The notes under the pieces were generated by a model, which worked only from the letters and a program-made list of their open reading frames with translations, was not told the origin of the DNA and searched no databases. From NCBI GenBank assembly GCA_964371935.1, contig CAYJOT010000033.1, positions 1 through 6,885 on the forward strand: a stretch of DNA of 6,885 nt, read 5' to 3'. The stretch comes from JACQRW01 sp964371935. GTDB lineage: Bacteria > Patescibacteriota > Minisyncoccia > Sungbacterales > HO2-52-23. The translations under genes and the position numbers were made by a program. This document shows positions 1-5,549 of this stretch, one piece after another (within the stretch, counting starts at the first letter, position 1; each line of letters begins with the position of its first letter).

Positions 1-35
1 ATAAAAAGAAAAACTTTGTGCATCTTTACGGGCAT
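1..35 (-). CDS. Possible start of a further minus-strand gene, cut by the window edge
   Basis: Reading the minus strand from position 35, an ATG opens a frame with no stop up to the window edge, giving 11 full codons (MPVKMHKVFLF). A perfect TATAAT hexamer lies exactly six bases upstream of the ATG, so transcription could begin at the A of the start codon. No Shine-Dalgarno sequence is visible. An internal ATG (codon 5) is an alternative start. The fragment is too short to recognise a family, and an open run of 11 codons occurs easily by chance; the call rests mainly on the promoter-like hexamer and on the strand agreeing with all other genes. Confidence 0.3.
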   Translation of the reverse strand, partial: MPVKMHKVFLF

Positions 36-41
36 AAACGC

Positions 42-47
42 ATTATA
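42..47 (-). promoter_or_regulatory. TATAAT -10 element, six bases before an ATG
   Basis: The minus strand reads TATAAT, a perfect match to the sigma-70 -10 consensus, followed by GCGTTT and then ATG at 35-33. No good -35 hexamer is present at a 16-18 base spacing (CCTTAT, CCCTTA or CCCCTT). It would drive the possible gene at the left edge as a leaderless transcript. Single hexamers arise often by chance, so this is supported mainly by the same spacing upstream of two other genes here. Confidence 0.4.
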
Positions 48-124
48 CTATAGGTGTTGCTTCATAAGGGGATCATAACACGCGAGGAGTGAGGGAGACA
101 AGAAGAGTTATGCACATATTCAAA

Positions 125-1480
125 TTATTCCGCCTCCTCCGCGATCTGTATATGACCTGGATTGGACGGCAGCGCCGATTTCCATAGAGGGAAAATGGAT
201 AGGGATGACAAGACAACATCATTGCGCGAGTTAAAGAATTCACGTACGGAGCCCTGCTTTTTGCCACTCAATGCGCGGGCCAGATCGTTGCGCTGAATCT
301 CGGTGAGGGGCTGTTTTGTTTTGATACTTCCCTGCATGAGCGCATCGGCGCGGCCCCGGTCGAAATTCAGCGTGCGCACGGCGTACGTCAGGTTTACTGA
401 ATTGTCCACAAATATTTTGGTGTTGTCTTGCGGCAGAAGCACGCCTTTGAGCAGCGCTATCACATCGTCTTCGTGAAAAACCAGAGTATCTCCTTCGGCG
501 GTCGCGCGCACTATTAATTTTCCTTGTTCTTCAATCGTCTCTACTTTTACAATGCGAATTTCCTGGAGGCCGTCAGTAAAGCGCAAACCCGGAGGAATTT
601 TTTGTTGTATCTGCTGCTTTAGTTCGTCATATACTTTCTTGGTCACCTGCTGCTGCGCCTGTTGCATATCCGCGTCGCTCGCGATTTTTTTCACGCCGCG
701 GGAACCTCCGCTAAAACCGTTTTGCGCAACCGCGGTAAAGCCCTCATATTTGGGCGTACCAATGAATCCGGGAATCTTGAGCGACACTTGGCCGGAAAGA
801 TTTGCCTGCTCGCCCGGAACATCCGCGACAAGTTCGGCCTCAACCGACCGTGGTACCAGCTTCCCTTTCTCTAAAACAGCGCCGGGAATAACAACCGGAT
901 TCGCAAGCCGGAAAAGCGCGCCGGACCGCGTCAGAAATCTGGTCTGGCTGACTAAACGCTGGGGCGCTGTGCTGAATTGATTGGATATTTTGACCGTGCC
1001 GCGGCTGCGCGCTTCAATATACTGCGTCCCGCTTACGTTAACTTCCTGGGCGCTGGTTTGGGTAAAACGCAAATGCTCGGCCGGAACTGTTTTCTGTTCA
1101 GGAACCGATTGGGAAATTGACGTATCAAAAATAACTGATACGTTCTGAATGGTCGCAACCTCGATCTTCGGCTTTATTCGCACAGTTGCGCGGCTGAATA
1201 CCGTTGAGACCGCAATCCCCGCTCCCGCGATCAGCACCGCTCCCGCTATAGCACCCCACAGCGCGGATCGCCGAACCGACGAGTGCCGTACCGGAATATG
1301 CTCAGAAAAGGTCGGGACATTTTCGCTGCCGACAGACACGCTGGGCTCCGCAGAGATTTCCACGGATGGCGAATAGGAATGAACCACCAGTTCCTCCACA
1401 TGCTTCTTTGCCTGGGCTTTGCCCGCCGGACGAACCCGGATGCCATCAGCTATTCTTTTGTGTGAACTATCGCTCATCAT
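125..1480 (-). CDS. Single-pass membrane protein with baseplate J/gp47-like exterior region
   Basis: A protein of 451 residues. Residues 1-70 form a polar, probably cytoplasmic tail with several basic residues; about 73-96 is one hydrophobic alanine/glycine-rich membrane helix preceded by arginines (inside-positive); the remaining ~350 residues should lie outside. Residues ~150-245 follow a pattern known from phage baseplate J proteins: a TRFLTRSGALFRL stretch, then VVIPG, an acidic/valine strand, and VPGEQANLSGQV. Residues ~265-300 are glutamine/lysine-rich and probably helical. The C-terminus has a proline/tryptophan motif (FPLWKSALPSNP). I chose the ATG at 1480, which overlaps the upstream TGA as ATGA; the next codon is also ATG (1477). 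An upstream ATG at 1510 lies deeper inside the neighbouring gene. Coupling to the FtsA-like gene suggests the two work together. No signal peptidase site or terminator was seen. The family match is from memory of the motif; the function is unknown. Confidence 0.8.
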   Translation of the reverse strand: MMSDSSHKRIADGIRVRPAGKAQAKKHVEELVVHSYSPSVEISAEPSVSVGSENVPTFSEHIPVRHSSVRRSALWGAIAGAVLIAGAGIAVSTVFSRATVRIKPKIEVATIQNVSVIFDTSISQSVPEQKTVPAEHLRFTQTSAQEVNVSGTQYIEARSRGTVKISNQFSTAPQRLVSQTRFLTRSGALFRLANPVVIPGAVLEKGKLVPRSVEAELVADVPGEQANLSGQVSLKIPGFIGTPKYEGFTAVAQNGFSGGSRGVKKIASDADMQQAQQQVTKKVYDELKQQIQQKIPPGLRFTDGLQEIRIVKVETIEEQGKLIVRATAEGDTLVFHEDDVIALLKGVLLPQDNTKIFVDNSVNLTYAVRTLNFDRGRADALMQGSIKTKQPLTEIQRNDLARALSGKKQGSVREFFNSRNDVVLSSLSIFPLWKSALPSNPGHIQIAEEAE

Positions 1481-2571
1481 ACAATTACTTCGTGATGCAT
1501 CCCGTAGCATACCACTGATGCAAGCCCCACGTCTTCAGGACCTTGCAGAAATCCCGGCGCCGCGCTGTCGGCAAGCAAGGACTTCCCTTCCAGTACGGTT
1601 ACGCGGGGAGTTGCATTATACGAAAGAGTTTTCAGCCACTGGCCCTGCTCGACATACGAACGCAGTTCAGGGACATACGCGCCGCCACCGCACAGATACG
1701 TCTCACCAGTAAGCGGGCCGGACGGATACAGGAAATCAAGGCTGTCGCGAAAACACCGACTCCATAGTTCCATATCTTTGGACCGTATCTTTGCCTTTGT
1801 CCCAATCCTCTCCTGTGCTACATGGGAAACTCCGAACGGAAAAGAGACCGTTTGTACAAGCATGCCTCCTTTGAGCATAACAAGCATAGTGGTAGTGCCG
1901 CCAATGTCGATCAGGAGGGCATCGCGCACGTTGAGCCGATTGGCCAGCATTTCCCGATACACTGACGCCAGAGGGATAAATTCGATGGGCACTCCTCCAA
2001 GCATGTGCTTCATCTGGGTAAGCAGCGTCCCAATCTCGGATGGAAAGTAAGACACAAGCGTCAGAAATCTGATGTCGCGGCATGTTCCTCCGAGCGTAAA
2101 AAACGAAGGTTGTATATTAGGCCGTAGAGCCTCCGATGGGATCGCATAGCCGTTGATCTCAATGCCGACAGGAGTCGCGATCATTGCCATATCTTCTTTC
2201 CCATGCTGCTCAAACAGGCGGCTGAAGTATTCTACCATATCTTTCTGGCTTATGCGCGTCTTTCCGCCCTGCAAGACGGTAGACTCCACATTCCATTGCT
2301 CAACGTGATACTCGGCAAGACTGGTCCCGAATCCGGCAATGGTTTTCGCAGGAATGCGCCCAAACTCTTTGATCACGCCCGCAAGCGCATTGTGGAGTTC
2401 TCCCACGATCCGGCTTGCGGTACAGGCGGGCGGCATCTGAACCGCGATGCGCTTGTGCGTTTTCAGAAGCAAACCTTTGCTGGAAACCTCATACGCCAAC
2501 CCCTTGATGATCCGCGAGCCCACATCAAGCACAACCATAAGATCTGATTTTTCCGTATGCAAAAAAGACAT
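1477..2571 (-). CDS. FtsA/PilM-family actin-like ATPase
   Basis: A 364-residue protein with the actin-fold ATPase signatures in order: phosphate-1 loop VVLDVGSRIIKG (13-24), phosphate-2 loop LLIDIGGTTT (219-228), and adenosine motif YLCGGGAYVPEL (292-303). Between them, ~80-175 resembles the FtsA 1C/SHS2 insertion (for example ATPVGIEINGYAI at 132-144), rather than the domain-1B layout of MreB. FtsA tethers FtsZ to the membrane; PilM binds the cytoplasmic tail of PilN in type IV pili. Neither FtsZ nor pilus genes are in view, so the specific role is open. It is shorter than E. coli FtsA (about 420 residues) and ends in VVCYGMHHEVIV without an obvious C-terminal amphipathic membrane helix, so membrane attachment might come through the coupled transmembrane partner downstream (inference). 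The start at 2571 is the first ATG; one at 2538 would remove 11 residues before the phosphate-1 loop. The gene starts 27 bases after alaS. Confidence 0.87.
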   Translation of the reverse strand: MSFLHTEKSDLMVVLDVGSRIIKGLAYEVSSKGLLLKTHKRIAVQMPPACTASRIVGELHNALAGVIKEFGRIPAKTIAGFGTSLAEYHVEQWNVESTVLQGGKTRISQKDMVEYFSRLFEQHGKEDMAMIATPVGIEINGYAIPSEALRPNIQPSFFTLGGTCRDIRFLTLVSYFPSEIGTLLTQMKHMLGGVPIEFIPLASVYREMLANRLNVRDALLIDIGGTTTMLVMLKGGMLVQTVSFPFGVSHVAQERIGTKAKIRSKDMELWSRCFRDSLDFLYPSGPLTGETYLCGGGAYVPELRSYVEQGQWLKTLSYNATPRVTVLEGKSLLADSAAPGFLQGPEDVGLASVVCYGMHHEVIV

Positions 2572-2577
2572 GCCTTC

Positions 2578-2583
2578 AGTATA
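2578..2583 (-). promoter_or_regulatory. TATACT -10-like element of the FtsA-like gene
   Basis: In the short gap after alaS the minus strand reads TATACT, five of six matches to TATAAT, then GAAGGC, then the ATG of the FtsA-like gene. The expected start site is the A of the ATG. A weak -35 candidate (TGGAAT) lies 17 bases upstream, overlapping the end of alaS. The purine run GAAGG could instead be a Shine-Dalgarno sequence, but it ends one base before the ATG, closer than usual. The gene may therefore have its own leaderless promoter as well as being read from alaS. Confidence 0.45.
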
Positions 2584-2598
2584 TCAAAAAACTGCTTT

Positions 2599-4338
2599 TT
2601 ATTCCACTACGCCACGAATCCGCCGCACACCCGCAGACGACGACTCTTCCTTGGTAATGCGAAAACGGCCGACTTCATTGGTATGGCTGACATGCGGGCC
2701 GCCGCACAGTTCTTTTGAGTATACTTCGTTCGTGTTCGGATCAAACATGGTATATACCTTTACGCGAGCAGGGTACTTTTCATGAAAAAACCCGAGTGCG
2801 CCCTTGGCAAGCGCCTCCTCATACGACATCTCCTCCCACTGCACCGTGAGATTTTTTTTGATCGCGTCATTCACCCATTGCTCCACTTTTGTGAGTTCAT
2901 CCAGCAAAACCTTGCGCGGAAACTTAAAATCAAACCGCGTGCGCTCAACCGTAATGTCAGACCCGTCCTGCCGAACACTGGAACCTAGAATCGTGCGAAG
3001 ACCGGAATGCAGAAGATGTGTTGCGGTATGCAGCCGCGTTACTTTTTCCACCTCGGATTCGTCGCGGATCGTGACCTCCCCGGTCTTCATATACAACCCA
3101 TGCCCCCCGAATTTTGCAATTGACCCGGCGCGGGAGATTTCCTGATGTTTTTTGAATTCCTCCTCAAATTGTTCACGCGTAATATGCTTCTGGAAATCTT
3201 TAATAACATCAAACGGAACTCCATATGTCTCATACAAACGAAAAGCCCCTTTTACATCTATATGACCTGCACTTTCAAGAAACGAGATGCCCTTCTTAAG
3301 AACTTTTGAGAATTTCAAATCTTCTTCGTTATACACTGTAATTGCTGTATCTGAATCGAGCTCGGGATATGAAGTCCCGTATTCTTTTTTTATCACAGAA
3401 AACATCACTGCTGGATTAATATCCCAAACAATCACGCGGCGCATAAGACGACGTAAAATATACCCCCGATCTTTATTAGACGGACGCACGCCGTCGGAAA
3501 TTAAAAAAATCATTGCGCGAACATGATCCGTAATCACACGTACCCGCTCTGAAGTAAGCGGTATCACTCCTTGATGAATCTCTCGCATCATACCTATAAA
3601 AAGATCCGTCTCAAAAATGGTAAGAGTTTTCTGCACACACATGACCAGCCGTTCAAGGCCCATGCCCGTATCTACCCCTGGCGTTTCCAGTTTCTCCAGT
3701 TTTTTTCCGGAATTTCCCGCAAGCAATTCCTCGCGCGAGCCGTTGAAAAAAAACTCGTTGAACACGATATTCCAAATCTCAATATCCTGCCCTGCTCCGT
3801 TTTTGCAGTAAATTTCCGTGGTCGGCCCGCACGGTCCGGCGCTGCCGGTGGGACCCCAGAATACATCTTCCATACCCTCCTCCCGGATATCGCCCACGCC
3901 CAACGATTTCCAAATTTTGCGCGATTCCTCATCTTTTGGCACGCCGATATCTTCCTTGCCCTGAAAAATTGTAACGTACGATATCTCAAGTCCCATTTCT
4001 TTAGTCAGAAACTCATGCGCCAATTTAATCGCCTCCTCCTTAAAATACCCGCCAAAACTGAAATTGCCCATCATTTCAAAAAATGTCAGATGCCGTTCAT
4101 CCCCCACCTCGTCAATATCGGACGTGCGAAACGATTTTTGAATTGATGCGATATTTTTCCGTCCGAAATCCCTTATCGGATCGGCCTCGCCCATATAATA
4201 TTTTTTAAACTGCTGCATACCTGCGGTTGTCAAAAGCACCGACGGGTCATCGGGTATAAGCGAAGATGACGGCACTATGGTATGATCGTACCGCTCAAAA
4301 AACTCAAAAAATTTTTTACGGACTTCAGAGGATTGCAT
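2599..4338 (-). CDS. alaS: Alanyl-tRNA synthetase, short form lacking the C-terminal domain
   Basis: Charges tRNA-Ala with alanine in the cytoplasm; class II synthetase. With the ATG at 4338 the protein is 579 residues and begins like other AlaRS enzymes (SSEVRKKFFEFFE, then IVPSSSLIPDDPS). Class II motif 2 spans about 71-100 (RTSDIDEVGDERHLTFFEMM), motif 3 is GVDTGMGLERL (221-231). The editing domain has both metal-binding parts: HTATH (His437, His441) and CGGPHV (Cys545, His549), followed by the usual end SSSAGVRRIRG. It stops there: the C-terminal oligomerisation/C-Ala (DHHA1) region of ordinary ~875-residue enzymes is missing. The stop is followed after 27 bases by the next gene, so this is not an edge truncation. 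An in-frame ATG at 4383 is rejected because it adds a non-family extension starting in the terminator T-tract. A purine-rich AGGAG ends one base before the ATG. Confidence 0.96.
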   Translation of the reverse strand: MQSSEVRKKFFEFFERYDHTIVPSSSLIPDDPSVLLTTAGMQQFKKYYMGEADPIRDFGRKNIASIQKSFRTSDIDEVGDERHLTFFEMMGNFSFGGYFKEEAIKLAHEFLTKEMGLEISYVTIFQGKEDIGVPKDEESRKIWKSLGVGDIREEGMEDVFWGPTGSAGPCGPTTEIYCKNGAGQDIEIWNIVFNEFFFNGSREELLAGNSGKKLEKLETPGVDTGMGLERLVMCVQKTLTIFETDLFIGMMREIHQGVIPLTSERVRVITDHVRAMIFLISDGVRPSNKDRGYILRRLMRRVIVWDINPAVMFSVIKKEYGTSYPELDSDTAITVYNEEDLKFSKVLKKGISFLESAGHIDVKGAFRLYETYGVPFDVIKDFQKHITREQFEEEFKKHQEISRAGSIAKFGGHGLYMKTGEVTIRDESEVEKVTRLHTATHLLHSGLRTILGSSVRQDGSDITVERTRFDFKFPRKVLLDELTKVEQWVNDAIKKNLTVQWEEMSYEEALAKGALGFFHEKYPARVKVYTMFDPNTNEVYSKELCGGPHVSHTNEVGRFRITKEESSSAGVRRIRGVVE

Positions 4339-4344
4339 ACTCCT

Positions 4345-4373
4345 ATCAAAACAAAAAAAGCTATGAAAGTCAA
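4345..4373 (-). promoter_or_regulatory. Candidate alaS promoter with leaderless geometry
   Basis: On the minus strand, TTGACT (4373-4368; five of six matches to the -35 consensus) is followed after exactly 17 bases by TTTGAT (4350-4345; four of six matches to -10). Six more bases (AGGAGT) lead to the alaS ATG, placing the expected start site at the A of the ATG. It sits just downstream of the terminator that ends the sigma-factor transcript, so alaS needs a promoter here. The AGGAG adjacent to the ATG could be a crowded ribosome binding site if transcription begins further upstream. Confidence 0.5.
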
Positions 4374-4381
4374 AGGCGCAC

Positions 4382-4411
4382 AAAAAACTCGCCGCTCTCT
4401 ATGAGTGGCGA
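4382..4411 (-). terminator. Rho-independent terminator after the sigma-factor gene
   Basis: The minus strand reads TCGCCACTC, loop ATAGA, GAGCGGCGA, then GTTTTTTG. The arms pair as five base pairs, one A-C mismatch, and three base pairs; the T-run directly follows the stem. It begins 17 bases after the sigma-factor stop codon, in the correct orientation to end that transcript and separate it from alaS. The other strand has a similar stem but no T-run after it. Confidence 0.8.
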
Positions 4412-4428
4412 CTGCTTGAATTCATTCA

Positions 4429-5451
4429 TTATTGCCAAAAGTCAGCAAGTATAGCGAGGGGCTTTAGCTGCTTTAATTTCTTAATGGCCTGTTGTTCCAA
4501 TTGGCGAATGCGTTCACGAGTCAAGCCAAGTATATCGGCAATTTCCTGCAATGTGTGGGGCTGTTCCGATTCCAAACCATGACGCAGACACAAGATAACT
4601 GCTTCGCGCTCTGTCAAACTGGCCAGACAGACGGTTATCGCTTCCCGCAATTCGTCTTCGACGAAGAGTTCGTCGGGCCTAAACGCTTCAGTATCTTCGA
4701 GAACATCAATTAAAAATAGACCGTCTTCCGTTCTCGCCTCCTCAAGACGTACGATCGAATGTGTTGCCGTTTGCAGCTCTTCAACATACTCGAGTTTCCA
4801 ACCAAGTGCAGCGGCAATCTCTTTATTGTTGGGAAACCTCCCATACTCGCCCCGGAGATGAGCGACTGTTTTTTGCAACTTGCTCTTGTGTTGAACCACG
4901 TAGCCTGGCAGGCGAACGGTGCAATGCTGTTCGGTAATGGCACGGCTGATGGCTTGGCGCACCCACCAATGCGCGTAGGTGACAAATTTCAATCCCCGGC
5001 TTGGCTCAAACTTATCAAACGCGTGCATCATGCCGATATTGCCTTCCTGGATGAGATCAAGAAACGGCACGCCCAGACCCCGATAGCGCTTTGCCACACT
5101 GATGACCAGACGCAAATTGGCGCAGATCATATCAGCCTTGAGTTGCTCCTGATACTCTTTCGCTTGTTGGTACAGGGCATATATGGCGACGAAAGTATCC
5201 AGCGGATGAAACATCAATAATACAAGCGCCTGAAATAGAAGACGCGTGAGTGCTTTTGCACACTCAATATTATTCCAAAGCGTCTGCTCATTGGCGCGGC
5301 TCAATAGAGCAAATTGCCGCACATCGTCGAAATACCGGACGACTATATTATCCAAATCCTCATCAAATTTCAAAGAATCCTCTTCTGAGACAGACTCGGG
5401 AATCAAATCAAGATCTTCATCAAACGCGATCAGGTCGGCTTTTTCTGACAT
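4429..5451 (-). CDS. rpoD: RNA polymerase sigma-70 factor, RpoD/SigA type
   Basis: Directs RNA polymerase core to promoters. The 340 residues contain an acidic N-terminus (1-34) in place of a recognisable region 1.1, region 1.2 (~36-66), a short spacer, region 2 (~109-180, including DLIQEGNIGMMHAFDKFEP and the -10-reading YAHWWVRQAISRAI), region 3 (~180-235), a 3.2 linker, and region 4 with the helix-turn-helix TLQEIADILGLTRERIRQLE (300-319). The -10 contacts of E. coli sigma-70 are kept as Tyr159, Trp162, Trp163 and Gln166, with Ser169 replacing Thr440. In region 3.0 the residues matching His455 and Glu458 (extended -10 contacts) appear as Tyr and Gln. All promoter-binding regions including 1.2 make it a primary-type (group 1 or 2) factor; whether it is the cell's only one cannot be seen. 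The start is fixed by a good Shine-Dalgarno sequence. It is a single-gene unit with its own promoter and terminator. Confidence 0.95.
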   Translation of the reverse strand: MSEKADLIAFDEDLDLIPESVSEEDSLKFDEDLDNIVVRYFDDVRQFALLSRANEQTLWNNIECAKALTRLLFQALVLLMFHPLDTFVAIYALYQQAKEYQEQLKADMICANLRLVISVAKRYRGLGVPFLDLIQEGNIGMMHAFDKFEPSRGLKFVTYAHWWVRQAISRAITEQHCTVRLPGYVVQHKSKLQKTVAHLRGEYGRFPNNKEIAAALGWKLEYVEELQTATHSIVRLEEARTEDGLFLIDVLEDTEAFRPDELFVEDELREAITVCLASLTEREAVILCLRHGLESEQPHTLQEIADILGLTRERIRQLEQQAIKKLKQLKPLAILADFWQ

Positions 5452-5458
5452 GGCGTGT

Positions 5459-5464
5459 TCCTTT
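5459..5464 (-). promoter_or_regulatory. Shine-Dalgarno sequence of the sigma-factor gene
   Basis: AAAGGA on the minus strand, seven bases before the ATG at 5451. This is the only gene start in the window with normal Shine-Dalgarno spacing, and it fixes the start codon. Confidence 0.8.
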
Positions 5465-5483
5465 CTTCTCTTCTTAAAGAACC

Positions 5484-5546
5484 TGTGGGTTTATCTCCTA
5501 TAATACAACAATCTTAGTGATCGCACAAGTTTCCAAGTGTGGGTTT
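5484..5546 (-). repeat. 9-base direct repeat AAACCCACA flanking the sigma promoter
   Basis: The minus strand carries AAACCCACA at 5546-5538 and again at 5492-5484. The copies are 54 bases apart (about five helical turns); one lies just upstream of the -35 region and the other at the predicted transcription start. This layout fits a pair of regulator sites, but no regulator is identified and two copies could be chance. Confidence 0.4.
5500..5528 (-). promoter_or_regulatory. Promoter of the sigma-factor gene
   Basis: The minus strand has TTGTGC (5528-5523; three of six matches, with the key TTG) and, 17 bases later, TATTAT (5505-5500; five of six matches). The expected start is at about 5492-5493, giving a leader of about 42 bases that contains the small palindrome TTCTTTAAGAA (5481-5471) and the Shine-Dalgarno sequence. 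It lies between mnmA and the sigma gene, where no terminator for mnmA is visible, so read-through is also possible. Confidence 0.6.
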
Positions 5547-5549
5547 GAC

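Noticed and set aside
1481..1510. Upstream ATG at 1510 as the start of the membrane protein
   Set aside because: It would extend the overlap with the FtsA-like gene to 34 bases; the ATG at 1480 gives the usual ATGA overlap.
2585..2600. AAAAAGCAGTTTTTT on the minus strand after alaS as a terminator
   Set aside because: The stem is only A-T pairs with no GC base, too weak for a Rho-independent terminator; it is more likely promoter spacer sequence.
2599..2700. AlaRS truncation by a frameshift or premature stop
   Set aside because: The protein ends after the complete editing motif, and another gene begins 27 bases later with no leftover C-Ala coding sequence in any frame.
3571..4146. Long plus-strand open frame (191 codons) opposite alaS
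   Set aside because: It is antisense to a well-supported alaS reading frame and its translation shows no recognisable domain; the other long plus-strand frames are likewise opposite real genes.
4339..4383. ATG at 4383 as the alaS start
   Set aside because: The extra 15 residues do not resemble AlaRS N-termini and the codons begin in the T-tract of the terminator; the family start is at 4338.
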